From positions 1 through 64,000 of the forward strand of contig NZ_JBAJIJ010000001.1 in assembly GCF_036867135.1 (NCBI RefSeq): a stretch of DNA of 64,000 nucleotides, written 5' to 3'. Under the pieces are notes generated by a model that made no database searches, was not told the DNA's origin, and saw only the letters and a program-made list of their open reading frames with translations. The stretch comes from Aeromicrobium sp. Sec7.5. Its GTDB lineage: Bacteria; Actinomycetota; Actinomycetes; Propionibacteriales; Nocardioidaceae. Each line of letters opens with the position of its first letter. The first letter of the stretch is position 1. Made by a program: the position numbers and the translations under genes. Shown piece by piece: positions 22,278 to 31,519 of the stretch.

Positions 22278-24152
22278 GTGCGCCCCGGCCCCACCGCGGG
22301 CGTGTCGCACATCGACCCCGACGAGGCCGCAGGCGCCGACGCGGGTCCGGTCCTGGAGCGGGTCGCACGCCTGCTCGCGCCGTACCGCACGCAGCTGTTC
22401 CTGGTGCTCGGCGCGGTCATCGCCTCGGCCGCCCTCACCTCGCTGATCCCCTTCCTCACGAAGGCCGTCTTCGACAACGCCCTGTTCCCCACCGACGGCG
22501 GAGGCGTGCAGCTCGACGTCCTCGGCTGGCTCGTCGTGGCGATGTGCGTCATCCCCGTCGTGACGGCCCTGATCTCGATCGCGCAGAACTGGCTCACGTC
22601 CACGATCGGCAACTCGGCCATGGCCGACCTGCGCGGTGAGCTGTTCGCGCACCTGCAGACGATGGAGCTCGCGTTCTTCACCGCCACGAAGACCGGCGTG
22701 ATCCAGTCGCGGCTCGCCAACGACGTCGCCGGCGTCCGCACGGTGCTCACCGACACCGCCACGACGATCGTGCAGAACTCGGTCACGGTGCTCGCGGCGG
22801 TCGTCTCGATGGTCGTGCTGTCGTGGCAGCTGACCCTGCTGACGCTCGTGCTGATGCCGGTCTTCATCGCCGTGCAGCTGCGGGTCGGACGCCGCCGGCA
22901 GGAGATCGCGCGCAAGACGCAGGAGTCGCTGTCGGACATGACGGCGATCACCGAGGAGGCGCTCAGCGTCTCCGGCATTCTGCTGAGCAAGGTGTTCGAC
23001 CGCGGCGACTCCGAGATCGTCCGGTACCGCGACGCCAACCAGCAGCAGGTCCGGCTGCAGGTCTCGCAGGCCATGACCGGCCGCACCTTCTTCGCCACGG
23101 TGCAGACGTTCTTCGCCATCACCCCGGCACTCATCTACCTGCTCGCGGGGTTGCTCATCACCGGCCAGGTCCCCGGGGGCGGCGATGCGCTCACGGCCGG
23201 CACCCTCGTCGCGTTCACGACGCTGCAGGCCCGACTCCAGATGCCGCTGCTCCAGCTCATGCGCGTCACGCTCGACGTGCAGACCTCGCTCGCGCTGTTC
23301 CGCCGCATCTTCGAGTACCTCGACCTGCGGCCCACCATCACCGAGAAGCCCGACGCCGTCGAGCTGCCCGCCCCTCGGGGCGAGGTCGAGCTGCGCGACG
23401 TGTGGTTCCGGTACCCGGCCCCGCGCTCGCTCGCGGGTCGTCAGCTCGAGCCCGTCGCCGACGCCGCAGAGACCGACTGGGCGCTGCAGGGCGTGTCGGT
23501 GCGCCTGCGCCCGGGCCAGTTCGCCGCGATCGTCGGGCCGTCCGGATCGGGCAAGACCACCGCCACGTACCTCGTGCCCCGCCTCTACGACGTCACGCGC
23601 GGCGCCGTGCTGATCGACGGTGTCGACGTCCGCGACCTCTCGCTCTCGTCGCTGGCGCGGGCCGTCGGCGTCGTCACGCAGGACGCGTACCTGTTCCACG
23701 GCACGATCCACGACAACCTGGCCTACGCCAAGCCCGGTGCCACCGAGGACGAGATCGTGCAGGCCGCCCGCGACGCCAACATCCACGACCGCATCATGGG
23801 GTTTCCCGACGGCTACCAGACCCTCACCGGCGAGCGCGGCTACCGGCTGTCCGGCGGCGAGAAGCAGCGCATCGCCCTGGCCCGCGTGCTGCTCAAGAAC
23901 CCGCCGATCCTGATCCTCGACGAGGCCACCAGCGCGCTCGACACCGAGACCGAGCGCACCGTGCAGGAGGCGCTCGAGCGCGCCGCCGCCGACCGCACCA
24001 CGATCGCGATCGCGCACCGGCTCTCGACCGTGCGGCAGGCCGACGTCATCCTCGGCGTCGAGGACGGCCGGCTCGTCGAGTCCGGCACCCACGAGGAGCT
24101 GCTCGCCGCCGGCGGCCTCTACGCCCGCCTCCACGCCGAGCGCGAGGTCTAG
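22278..24152 (+). CDS. ABC exporter, fused permease and ATPase (multidrug/lipid type)
   Basis: A 624-residue half-transporter. Six membrane helices span about residues 30-330 (for example LVVAMCVIPVVTALISIA). The nucleotide-binding domain has Walker A VGPSGSGKTT (about 419), Q-loop VVTQDAYLF, signature LSGGEKQR (about 523), Walker B ILILDEATSALD (about 545) and H-loop AIAHRLS. It should form a homodimer or pair with another half. The substrate is unknown. GTG 22278 starts 1 bp after the preceding stop. A family B repeat lies just beyond its end. Confidence 0.92.
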   Translation: MRPGPTAGVSHIDPDEAAGADAGPVLERVARLLAPYRTQLFLVLGAVIASAALTSLIPFLTKAVFDNALFPTDGGGVQLDVLGWLVVAMCVIPVVTALISIAQNWLTSTIGNSAMADLRGELFAHLQTMELAFFTATKTGVIQSRLANDVAGVRTVLTDTATTIVQNSVTVLAAVVSMVVLSWQLTLLTLVLMPVFIAVQLRVGRRRQEIARKTQESLSDMTAITEEALSVSGILLSKVFDRGDSEIVRYRDANQQQVRLQVSQAMTGRTFFATVQTFFAITPALIYLLAGLLITGQVPGGGDALTAGTLVAFTTLQARLQMPLLQLMRVTLDVQTSLALFRRIFEYLDLRPTITEKPDAVELPAPRGEVELRDVWFRYPAPRSLAGRQLEPVADAAETDWALQGVSVRLRPGQFAAIVGPSGSGKTTATYLVPRLYDVTRGAVLIDGVDVRDLSLSSLARAVGVVTQDAYLFHGTIHDNLAYAKPGATEDEIVQAARDANIHDRIMGFPDGYQTLTGERGYRLSGGEKQRIALARVLLKNPPILILDEATSALDTETERTVQEALERAAADRTTIAIAHRLSTVRQADVILGVEDGRLVESGTHEELLAAGGLYARLHAEREV

Positions 24153-24168
24153 CGACGCGAAGCCCCCG

Positions 24169-24281
24169 CCCCTTGAGGTGTGAGCGAGGAACGAGCGAGC
24201 CTCGAAAGGGGTACCGCCACCCCTCACCTGACCGAGGTTTCGAGGCTCGTCGCTGGCGCTCCTCACACCTCAACCACCGGG
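24169..24281. repeat. family B palindromic repeat unit
   Basis: CCCCTTGAGGTGTGAGCGAG...GAGCCTCGAAAGGGG with the inverted half GAGGTTTCGAGGCTCG..CACACCTCAACCACCGGG. The inner arms differ from other copies (GTCGCTGGCGCTC), showing that only the ends are conserved. Located 17 bp after the ABC exporter stop. Confidence 0.9.
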
Positions 24282-24323
24282 TCGTCCGGTGCCGCGGACG
24301 CCTGTCGGCACTAGGGTGCGGAC

Positions 24324-24881
24324 ATGGAGAGCTCCGGGCACACGTACCTGCTCGTCGACGGCGAGAACATCGACGCCACGCTTGGCGGGTCCATCCTCGG
24401 CCGCCGGCCGATGCCGCAGGAGCGGCCCCGCTGGGAACGCCTGCTGACGTTCGCCGAGGAGCGCTGGCAGCAGCCCGTCACCGCGCTGTTCTTCCTCGCG
24501 GTGCACGGCGACCTGCCGATGCCGTTCGTGCAGGCGCTCACGGCGATCGGCTACAAGCCCGTCCCCCTGTCGGGCACGCCCGACCAGAAGGTCGTCGACC
24601 TCGGCATCCAGCGCACGCTCGAGGAGATCGCCCGGCGCGAGGGCGACGTCGTGCTCGTCAGCAACGACGGCGACTTCATCCCCCAGCTCTCGCCGCTCGT
24701 CGGCGAGCGCCGCACGGCGCTGCTGGCGTTCGACGAGTTCCGCAGCTCGGGCTACGCCGAGCTGGTCGCGCGCGGTCTCGAGACGTTCGACCTCGAGTAC
24801 GACGTCAGCGCCTTCACCGAGACCCTCCCGCGCCTGCGGGTCATCCCGATCGACGAGTTCGACCCCGCGCAGTTCCTGTAG
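24324..24881 (+). CDS. NYN domain protein (PIN-like nuclease fold)
   Basis: A 185-residue protein. LLVDGENIDATLG at the N-terminus, DQKVVDLGIQRTLEEIA in the middle and VLVSNDGDFIPQLSPLVGE are the acidic blocks of the NYN/LabA-DUF88 group, which is related to PIN RNases; the conserved aspartates could bind Mg2+ for RNA cleavage. The target is unknown. ATG 24324 is 6 nt after TAGGGT (leaderless). A family B repeat lies upstream. A 273-bp gap follows, holding only a half repeat. Confidence 0.88.
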   Translation: MESSGHTYLLVDGENIDATLGGSILGRRPMPQERPRWERLLTFAEERWQQPVTALFFLAVHGDLPMPFVQALTAIGYKPVPLSGTPDQKVVDLGIQRTLEEIARREGDVVLVSNDGDFIPQLSPLVGERRTALLAFDEFRSSGYAELVARGLETFDLEYDVSAFTETLPRLRVIPIDEFDPAQFL

Positions 24882-25092
24882 GGGCTTGCCTCCCCTGACG
24901 GCTACCAGTGGCGCGGGACAAGCGGCCACGGCGGAGAGGTGGCTGTGGTCACCGCACGTTGCCGGGTGGACGCAACCTGAGGGTTTGTGGTCGCCATGGC
25001 GACAGTTTTCCCTCGACCTTCCCGACGGCGGATCGAAGGTCCAGGGTCCGTGGCGCTAGTCCGGTGCAACCGCGCGTCGTCAGGTGACGGGT

Positions 25093-25140
25093 GGTTTCGA
25101 GGCTCGCGCGCCAGAGCGCACTCGCACCTCAACCAGCGGG
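25093..25140 (+). repeat. family B half unit
   Basis: GGTTTCGAGGCTCGCGCGCC followed by GCACTCGCACCTCAACCAGC: one palindrome half without its partner, between convergent NYN and dehydrogenase genes. The remaining 24882-25092 shows no further recognisable feature. Confidence 0.82.
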
Positions 25141-25154
25141 AGCGGGGGCGTCGG

Positions 25155-26609
25155 TCAGAACGCGAGGCCGACGTACTTGGTCTCGAGGTACTCCTCGATG
25201 CCCTCGGTGCCGCCCTCGCGGCCGAAGCCGGAGGCCTTGACGCCGCCGAACGGGGCCGCCGGGTTGGAGACGATGCCCTGGTTGATGCCCACCATGCCGG
25301 TCTCGAGGCCCTCGTACACGCGGATCACGCGGGCGTGGTCGCGGGTGAACGCGTAGGCGACGAGTCCGTACTCGGTGTCGTTCGCCATGGCGAGGGCCTC
25401 GTCCTCGTCGGTGAACGTGAAGATCGGGGCGACCGGGCCGAAGATCTCCTCGGTGCGCAGGTCGGAGTCGAGCGGCACGTCGGTCAGCACGGTCGGCGGG
25501 TAGAACCAGCCCGGCCCGTCCGGGAGGGTTCCGCCGCAGCGCACCGTGGCGCCCTTGCCGACCGCGTCGGCGACGAGCTGGGCGACCTTGTCGCGCTGCG
25601 CCTCCTCCACGAGCGGTCCGACGTCGACCCCGTCCTCCAGGCCCGGCCCGCTCTTCAGGCCCTGCATGCGCTCGGTGAGCTTGGTCGAGAACTCCTCCGC
25701 GACCGACGCGTGCACGATGAACCGGTTCGCGGCGGTGCACGCCTCGCCGATGTTGCGCATCTTGGCGAGCATCGCGCCCTCGACCGCGGCGTCGACGTCG
25801 GCGTCGTCGAACACCAGGAACGGGGCGTTGCCGCCGAGCTCCATCGAGACGCGCAGCAGGCCCTTCGCGCTCTGCTCGACCAGGGACTGCCCGACCTCGG
25901 TCGAACCCGTGAAGGTCAGCTTCCGCAGCCGGGGATCGGCGATCAGCGGACCCATGACCTTGCCGGTGCTCTTCGTGGTGACGACGTTGAGCACGCCGTC
26001 GGGCAGGCCCGCCTCCGCCAGGACCTGCGCGAGCCACAGCATCGTGAGCGGGGTCAGGCCGGCGGGCTTGACCACGATCGTGCACCCGGCCGCGATCGCG
26101 GGGGCGATCTTGCGCGTGCCCATCGCGAGCGGGAAGTTCCACGGCGTGATCGCCAGGACCGGACCGACCGGCTGCTTCAGCGTGAGCAGGCGCGTCGCAC
26201 CGTTCGGCGCGGTCGAGTAGCGGCCCGCGACGCGCACCGCCTCCTCGGAGAACCAGCGCAGGAACTCGGCACCGTAGGCGATCTCGGCCTTGCTCTCCTT
26301 GAGCGGCTTGCCCATCTCCAGCGTCATGATCGTGGCGAGCTCGTCGGTGCGCTCGGTCACGATCTCGAACGCCTTGCGCAGGATCTCGCCGCGGTCGCGC
26401 GGAGGCGTGGCGGCCCAGTCCTTCTGCGCGGCAACGGCGGCGTCGAGCGCGGCCGTGCCGTCCTCGACCGTCGCGTCGGCGACGTGGGCGATGGCCTCGC
26501 CGGTGGAGGGGTCCTCGACCGCGAACGTGGCACCGCCGGCGGCATCGACCCAGCTTCCGCCGATGAAGAGCTGCTGGGGAACCTCGGGCAGGGCGTCGTG
26601 AGCACTCAT
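25155..26609 (-). CDS. gabD: NAD(P)-dependent succinate-semialdehyde dehydrogenase
   Basis: A 484-residue aldehyde dehydrogenase. Motifs in order: TPWNFPLAMGTRKIAPA (cofactor-binding), FTGSTEVGQSL, MELGGNAPFLVFDDAD with the catalytic Glu, and GEACTAANRFIVH with the nucleophilic Cys (about residue 285). EIFGPVAPIFTF and GLVAYAFTRDHAR follow. Family-level similarity favours succinate-semialdehyde dehydrogenase (GABA/4-aminobutyrate breakdown), but ALDH substrate calls from sequence are soft. ATG 26609 is chosen because the sequence upstream is repeat. Monocistronic, read leftwards. Confidence 0.88.
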   Translation of the reverse strand: MSAHDALPEVPQQLFIGGSWVDAAGGATFAVEDPSTGEAIAHVADATVEDGTAALDAAVAAQKDWAATPPRDRGEILRKAFEIVTERTDELATIMTLEMGKPLKESKAEIAYGAEFLRWFSEEAVRVAGRYSTAPNGATRLLTLKQPVGPVLAITPWNFPLAMGTRKIAPAIAAGCTIVVKPAGLTPLTMLWLAQVLAEAGLPDGVLNVVTTKSTGKVMGPLIADPRLRKLTFTGSTEVGQSLVEQSAKGLLRVSMELGGNAPFLVFDDADVDAAVEGAMLAKMRNIGEACTAANRFIVHASVAEEFSTKLTERMQGLKSGPGLEDGVDVGPLVEEAQRDKVAQLVADAVGKGATVRCGGTLPDGPGWFYPPTVLTDVPLDSDLRTEEIFGPVAPIFTFTDEDEALAMANDTEYGLVAYAFTRDHARVIRVYEGLETGMVGINQGIVSNPAAPFGGVKASGFGREGGTEGIEEYLETKYVGLAF

Positions 26610-26652
26610 GGTTCCGAGACTAGGACGGACCCGGGCGCCCCGCCTCCCCGGT

Positions 26653-26790
26653 CCCTGAGGTGCGAGGAGCGCCAGCGACGAGCCTCGAAGGGTTCGTGCA
26701 GGAGGCTTCGAGGCTCGCTCGTCCCGGGTCCTGAGGTGCGAGGAGCGCCAGCGACGAGCCTCGAAGGGCACTCGCACCTCAGCCAGCGGG
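26653..26790. repeat. family B repeats (variant, upstream of gabD)
   Basis: CCTGAGGTGCGAGGAGCGCC followed by AGCGACGAGCCTCGAAGGG occurs twice (26655 and 26731), separated by an inverted fragment GAGGCTTCGAGGCTCG and closed by CACTCGCACCTCAGCCAGC. CTGAGG replaces TTGAGG. This copy sits in the 5' region of gabD, unlike most others. Confidence 0.85.
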
Positions 26791-26802
26791 ATCGCCCGGC
26801 GG

Positions 26803-27681
26803 TCAGACGATGCGGCGCACGTGGTGGCTCGCGGGCATCGCGTCCGGGTGGAGCACCGCGGCGATGGCCTCGACCCCCTCGACGAGGCGAGGTCCCGGCC
26901 GCACCACGACCGCGTTGCCGTCGATCGCCCAGACCTCGGCGTCCGGCAGCTCGCGGGCCACGACCTCGGCCTGCTCCGCCGCACCCTCCAGGCCGTAGCC
27001 GCAGGGAGCGACCAGCACGACCTCCGGACGCACCTGGCGCAGGTCGTGCCACGACGTCGGGCCGGACGCGGTGCCCGGGTGCCCGCCGACCGGGTCGCCG
27101 CCGGCCGCCTCCACCTGGTCGGGGATCCAGTGCCCGCCCGTGAACAGCGGGTCGACCCACTCCACGACCGCGGTGCGGCGGCGCGGGCGACCGTCGACCG
27201 CCGCGCCCACCGCGTCGAGCCGCTGCTGCAGCGCCGAGACGACGTCCGCCGCGGCGTCGGGCACACCGAGCGCGTCGCCCACGACCCGCACCCCGTCGAG
27301 CACGTCGCGAAGCGTCATCGGGTCGAGCGTCACGACGTCGGCCCGGCACTGCAGGTGGGCGAGCGCGGCGTCGACCTGGCCGGTCGGCACGGCGCACACG
27401 CGACAGAGGTCCTGGGTCAGGATCACGTCCGGGTCCAGGTCGGCCATCGCGCCCTCGTCGAGCGTGTAGAGGTCACGACCCGCAGCGAGCTCGGCGCGCA
27501 CGTACGCGTCGATCGCGGCGACGTCCATCGCCGAGGTGTCACGGCCCGAGACGATCACCCGGTGGTCGACCCGCGCCGACGCCGGCTCGTCGCACTCGAA
27601 GGTGACGCCGACGAGCCGGTCCTGCGCCCCGAGGGCGTAGACGATCTCGGTCGCTGAGGGCAGCAGCGAGACGACGCGCAC
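26803..27681 (-). CDS. BtuF-like cobalamin/metal-binding protein without signal peptide
   Basis: A 292-residue protein of the periplasmic-binding (COG0614) fold. RVVSLLPSATEIVYALG opens the domain, TFECDEP and LTQDLCRVCAVP follow, and VVEWVDPLFTGGHWIPD is in the second lobe. The start GTG 27681 leaves no room for a secretion signal, so the protein is predicted cytoplasmic; signal-less relatives annotated as cobalamin-binding are common. Its start lies 2 bp after the DedA stop, so it is co-transcribed with that gene. A role in B12 handling is family-based only. Confidence 0.82.
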   Translation of the reverse strand: MRVVSLLPSATEIVYALGAQDRLVGVTFECDEPASARVDHRVIVSGRDTSAMDVAAIDAYVRAELAAGRDLYTLDEGAMADLDPDVILTQDLCRVCAVPTGQVDAALAHLQCRADVVTLDPMTLRDVLDGVRVVGDALGVPDAAADVVSALQQRLDAVGAAVDGRPRRRTAVVEWVDPLFTGGHWIPDQVEAAGGDPVGGHPGTASGPTSWHDLRQVRPEVVLVAPCGYGLEGAAEQAEVVARELPDAEVWAIDGNAVVVRPGPRLVEGVEAIAAVLHPDAMPASHHVRRIV

Positions 27682-27683
27682 CG

Positions 27684-28352
27684 TCAGGACGCCTCGCCGG
27701 TGCGACGCCGGTCGCGCACGCGGACCACGACGAAGGTGATCACGACGACCAGGACCGCGACGATGACGACCTTCTGGAAGGTGTCGGCGTACGGCTCGAC
27801 CTTCTCCCAGTCGGATCCGAGCCGGTAGCCGGCGATCACGAAGATCGAGTTCCAGATCAGGCTGCCAAGCGTCGTGAGGAGCAGGAAGAACCCGAAGTTC
27901 ATCTTCTCGACCCCGGCCGGCAGGGAGATGACGCTGCGGAAGATCGGCACCATGCGTCCGAAGAAGACCGCCTTCGAGCCGTGCTTGGCGAACCAGGCCT
28001 CGGTGCGCTCCAGGTCGGAGACCTTGAGGAGCGGGGTCTTCGCGAAGACCCACATCGCGCGCTCGCGTCCGAAGCCACGCCCGAGCCAGTAGAGGATGAC
28101 GGCGCCGATGACCGAGCCGGCCGTCGTGGCGAACAGCGCGCCCTCGAGCGAGAAGATGCCGCGGCTCGCCGCGAAGCCCGCGACCGGGAGGACGATCTCG
28201 CTGGGGATCGGGGGGAACAGGTTGTCCAGCCCCACCGCGATCGCCGCGCCGAGGAGTCCGAGCTTGTCCATCAGGTCGACCATGACGCCGGCGAGACCGT
28301 CGACGTCGGTCGTTCCGGTCACGTCGGTCGCGGCGAGATCGAGTAGCGTCAC
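27684..28352 (-). CDS. DedA family membrane protein
   Basis: A 222-residue SNARE-associated/DedA protein. LDNLFPPIPSEIVLPVAGF is the first re-entrant motif with the conserved Glu/Pro. FGRMVPIFRSVISLPAGVEKM holds the conserved Arg of the second (G.R.P..R...S..AG). Four to five hydrophobic segments and a basic C-terminus (RVRDRRRTG) are present. The family is linked to undecaprenyl-phosphate or phospholipid flipping. GTG 28352 leaves only 4 bp to the divergent lipoprotein ATG; ATG 28283 is an alternative start that better matches family length. Confidence 0.88.
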   Translation of the reverse strand: MTLLDLAATDVTGTTDVDGLAGVMVDLMDKLGLLGAAIAVGLDNLFPPIPSEIVLPVAGFAASRGIFSLEGALFATTAGSVIGAVILYWLGRGFGRERAMWVFAKTPLLKVSDLERTEAWFAKHGSKAVFFGRMVPIFRSVISLPAGVEKMNFGFFLLLTTLGSLIWNSIFVIAGYRLGSDWEKVEPYADTFQKVVIVAVLVVVITFVVVRVRDRRRTGEAS

Positions 28353-28356
28353 GACG

Positions 28357-29841
28357 ATGAGCGTAACGGGGGCACGCGCACGGCAGGCCTGTGCTGTGGT
28401 GCTCGCGGTCGCCCTGCTGGCCGCGACGCAGGGCTGCACGGGTGCGGACTCGCCCGATGTGCCGCCCTCCGCAGTCGAGATCCAGCAGCCCGACGAGCAG
28501 CTCACGGTGGTGGCCGACGAGTCCCCCGGCGCACGAGCCCTCTCGGTGAGCCGTCTGCTCTACGCCCGGGCCGACGTCGTCGTGCTCGTCCCGGCCGGGG
28601 GCGGCGCCGAAGTGGCCGAGATCGTGGGTGGGCACGGCGTGCCGCTCCTCGAGACCGCGACGCCCGGCCTGGCCGAGGAGCTGGAACGGCTCGGCGCCAC
28701 GTCCGCCGTGGTCCTCGGTGACCCCGGTGCGGCGCCGGACCTGGGCGTCGAGGTGGTGGCCGCGCCGACGACCGCCGACGTCGGCCGGGAGCTCGACGAC
28801 CTCCTGGCCGCCTCTGAGCCCGCGGACCCCGGCGAGGGCCTGCTCGTCCTCACGCGCGATCCCGCCGCCGACGTCCTCGCCGTCACGACCGCCGCCGGGG
28901 CCGAGGTCGTGGCCGTGCCGACCGGCGACCCGCGCACCGACCCCGCCGTCGTCGAGCAGCTGCGATCCCTCGGGGACCGGCCCACCGTCGTGCTCGGACC
29001 CGGCTGGCCCGACCCGACCTACACCCTCCAGGTCGCTCGCAGCGGCGACGAGCTCCCCGGCGGCGGGCACACGATCTTCCCCGGCCGTCACGTCGTCGCG
29101 CTGTACGGATCCCCCGACCTGCCGGCGCTGGGCGTCCTCGGCGAGCAGGATCCGGCCGGCGCGGTCGTCCGGACCCAGCAGGCCGTCGACCAGTACACCC
29201 CGATCAGCGACCGACCCGTCGTGGGCGCCTTCGAGATCATCGCCACGATCGCGGACGCCGAGATCGGCGCCGACGGCGACTACTCCCGCGAGGTGCCCGT
29301 CGAGACCATCCGCCCCTGGGTCGACGCCGCCGGCGACGCCGGGATGTACGTGATCCTCGACCTGCAGCCCGGACGCACCGACTTCCTGACGCAGGCGAAG
29401 CTCTACACCGACCTGCTGCTCGAGCCGCACGTCGGCCTCGCGCTCGACCCCGAGTGGCGCCTGGCTCCCGACCAGGTGCACCTGCGCCAGATCGGCTCGG
29501 TCACCGGCGCCGAGGCCGACGCCGTCGCCGCGTGGCTCGCCGACCTCACCCGCCAGAACGGCCTCCCGCAGAAGATGTTCGTCCTGCACCAGTTCGCCGG
29601 GTCGATGATCACGAACCGCGAGCTCGTGCGCACCGACCGGCCGGAGCTCCAGGTCGTGGTGCACGTGGACGGCCAGGGCACCCCCGGCGGCAAGGTCGGC
29701 ACGTGGAACCTGCTGCGGCAGGGAGCCGACCCCGGCATCGCGTGGGGCTGGAAGAACTTCTTCGACGAGGACATGCCGATGCTCACGCCTGAGCAGACGT
29801 GGGCCGTCGCGCCGAGACCCGATCTGGTCACGTACCAGTGA
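28357..29841 (+). CDS. predicted lipoprotein with C-terminal TIM-barrel-like domain
   Basis: A 494-residue exported protein. The lipoprotein signal ends ALLAATQGCTG (Cys about 27). Residues about 45-220 alternate strands and helices, as in cell-wall-binding-repeat-2-type modules (ADVVVLVPAGGGAEVAEIVG). Residues about 270-490 look like a (beta/alpha)8 glycosidase-like domain (VVGAFEIIATIADAEIG, MYVILDLQPGRTDFLTQAK, GLALDPEWRL, KMFVLHQFAGSMI). No catalytic residues can be assigned with confidence. ATG 28357 lies 7 nt after TAGCGT (leaderless), with the promoter inside the divergent dedA start region. Confidence 0.72.
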   Translation: MSVTGARARQACAVVLAVALLAATQGCTGADSPDVPPSAVEIQQPDEQLTVVADESPGARALSVSRLLYARADVVVLVPAGGGAEVAEIVGGHGVPLLETATPGLAEELERLGATSAVVLGDPGAAPDLGVEVVAAPTTADVGRELDDLLAASEPADPGEGLLVLTRDPAADVLAVTTAAGAEVVAVPTGDPRTDPAVVEQLRSLGDRPTVVLGPGWPDPTYTLQVARSGDELPGGGHTIFPGRHVVALYGSPDLPALGVLGEQDPAGAVVRTQQAVDQYTPISDRPVVGAFEIIATIADAEIGADGDYSREVPVETIRPWVDAAGDAGMYVILDLQPGRTDFLTQAKLYTDLLLEPHVGLALDPEWRLAPDQVHLRQIGSVTGAEADAVAAWLADLTRQNGLPQKMFVLHQFAGSMITNRELVRTDRPELQVVVHVDGQGTPGGKVGTWNLLRQGADPGIAWGWKNFFDEDMPMLTPEQTWAVAPRPDLVTYQ

Positions 29842-29953
29842 CACCGCGTGACGGCGCCCGGACGGTCGCTTGCCAGTGCCCCCCACCGATGACAAGATCA
29901 CGGCGGGGAGGGGAAGCGTCCGGTCCTCGTGACCGGCAACGAGAGGAACATCC

Positions 29954-30355
29954 ATGGCGAAGCTCGACCCTCAGATCGTCGAGGCGTTGAAGTCGGTCAC
30001 CGACTTCGACGAGACCACGGTGCGTGCGCTCGCCAAGCACGGCACGATCGTGAACGTGCCCGCGCGGTGGTCGCTCATGTGGGAGAACACCCCGGCCGAC
30101 AAGGCCTACATCATCCTCGAGGGCGAGGTCGTGATCCGCAAGGACAACGCCGACCTCGCCGAGCTCGGTCCGGGCTCGGTCATCGGTGAGATCGCGCTGG
30201 TCAACAAGAAGCTGCGCAGCGCCTCGGTCTTCGCGCTCACCCCGCTCAAGGCCCTGCACTTCACCGACGAGGCGATCGCCGACCTCAGCGCCGACAACTC
30301 CAGCTTCGGCGAGGCCCTCAAGCAGGCTGCCGCCGAGCGCCTCGCGAGTGACTGA
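29954..30355 (+). CDS. stand-alone cyclic nucleotide-binding domain protein
   Basis: A 133-residue protein consisting of one CNB domain. AYIILEGEVVIRK and LGPGSVIGEIALVNKKLRSA form the beta-barrel and phosphate-binding cassette, where GEIAL then R matches cAMP-binding proteins. No DNA-binding or kinase domain follows. AGAGGAAC precedes ATG 29954. Its end overlaps the start of a class III cyclase, so the pair is translationally coupled. It may bind the product of that cyclase as sensor or buffer (inference). Confidence 0.88.
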   Translation: MAKLDPQIVEALKSVTDFDETTVRALAKHGTIVNVPARWSLMWENTPADKAYIILEGEVVIRKDNADLAELGPGSVIGEIALVNKKLRSASVFALTPLKALHFTDEAIADLSADNSSFGEALKQAAAERLASD

Positions 30356-31373
30356 CCGACCCGACGCACCTGATCCGTCGCAGGACCATGCCTTCGACCC
30401 GGGCATCCTGCTCGAGGTCGCCGGTTCCTACCTGCTCGGCCACGACGGGTCGGGACTGAACCGGCACGAGGTCGCCGAGCAGGCCGGGGTCGAGCTCGAC
30501 GCCGCGCAGGACCTCTGGCGCGCCCTCGGGTTCGCCGAGGCCGGCGACGACCACGCGATGTTCACCGACGCCGACGTCGACGCCCTGCGCGACGTCGACG
30601 AGCTCGTGGACCTGCAGCTCCTCGAGCCCTCGATGCTGCCCGCCCTGGTCCGCACGATGGGCTCCACCTTCTCGCGCATGGCCGACTGGCAGGTTCGCTT
30701 GCTGCTGGGCGCGATCACCCGTGGTGACGAGACCGAGCTGCCGCTCGAGGTGCTGACCGAGGTCATCCCCGTCGTCGAGCGCCTTCAGTCCTACATCTGG
30801 CGGCGGCACCTCGTCGACGCGGCGGGCCGCCTGCTGCTGAAGGGCACGACCGACACGTCGTCGGCGCCGCTCGCGGTCGGCTTCGTCGACATCGTGGGCT
30901 ACACGACGCAGAGCCGGCGGATGAGCACCGACGCCCTCGCCGCGATGGTCGAGACGTTCGAGCGGGAGACCTCCGAGCTCGTCGTGGAGGCGGGCGGACA
31001 GGTCATCAAGACCATCGGCGACGAGGTGCTCTACACGGTCTCCGACCCGATCGCCGCCGCCGAGCTCGCCCTGGCGCTGGTCGACCGCGAGGACGACGAC
31101 CCGACCGTCGAGGGCGCGTACCCGCAGGTGCGCGTGGGCTCGGCCTACGGCACCGTGCTCTCGCGGCTCGGCGACGTCTTCGGGCCCGTCGTCAACATCG
31201 CCTCGCGGCTCACCTCCGTGGCCAGGCCCGGCCGCGCCCTCCTCGACGCCGAGCTCGCGTCGCTCGTGCAGCACGACGACCGCTTCCGGGTGCGCCGCGC
31301 CCCCCGCGCCTCCGTCAAGGGCTACGAGCACCTCGAGCTGTGGTCGCTCAAGCACCCCAAGACCCGCCACTGA
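30348..31373 (+). CDS. class III adenylate cyclase with N-terminal regulatory domain (Rv1264-like)
   Basis: A 341-residue soluble cyclase. Residues about 15-150 form a helical module (ILLEVAGSYLLGHDGSGLNR) of the autoinhibitory type found in mycobacterial Rv1264, which senses pH. The catalytic domain has metal Asp in VGFVDIVGYT, adenine-specifying Lys and second metal Asp in VIKTIGDEVL, and transition-state Asn/Arg in VVNIASRLT. All catalytic residues are present, so activity making cAMP is expected. The start is GTG 30348, overlapping the stop of the CNB gene (30353-30355). Confidence 0.9.
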   Translation: MTDRPDAPDPSQDHAFDPGILLEVAGSYLLGHDGSGLNRHEVAEQAGVELDAAQDLWRALGFAEAGDDHAMFTDADVDALRDVDELVDLQLLEPSMLPALVRTMGSTFSRMADWQVRLLLGAITRGDETELPLEVLTEVIPVVERLQSYIWRRHLVDAAGRLLLKGTTDTSSAPLAVGFVDIVGYTTQSRRMSTDALAAMVETFERETSELVVEAGGQVIKTIGDEVLYTVSDPIAAAELALALVDREDDDPTVEGAYPQVRVGSAYGTVLSRLGDVFGPVVNIASRLTSVARPGRALLDAELASLVQHDDRFRVRRAPRASVKGYEHLELWSLKHPKTRH

Positions 31374-31389
31374 GCCAGCCCGCCCGGGC

Positions 31390-31474
31390 GGGCGGTGAGC
31401 TAGCGACCATTCCGCGGCCGGGCGGTGCGTGAGCGTCCGTTCAGCTGCCGCGAGTGGTCGCTGACTCACCGCCC
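31390..31474. repeat. long inverted repeat between cyclase and secreted protein genes
   Basis: GGGCGGTGAGCTAGCGACC (31390-31408) pairs with GGTCGCTGACTCACCGCCC (31456-31474), 17 of 19 matching, loop 47 nt. Further CTCACCGCCC copies occur at 31496. It lies between convergent genes and may act as a bidirectional terminator. Confidence 0.68.
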
Positions 31475-31519
31475 CAGGGTGGTGACGGCCGCTGTCTCAC
31501 CGCCCGAGGGGGAGGTGGG

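Noticed and set aside
27682-29955. Leftward open frame extending the BtuF-like gene to over 1000 codons
   Set aside because: The extension is antisense to the lipoprotein gene and out of frame with dedA. Only the part from 27681 carries family motifs.
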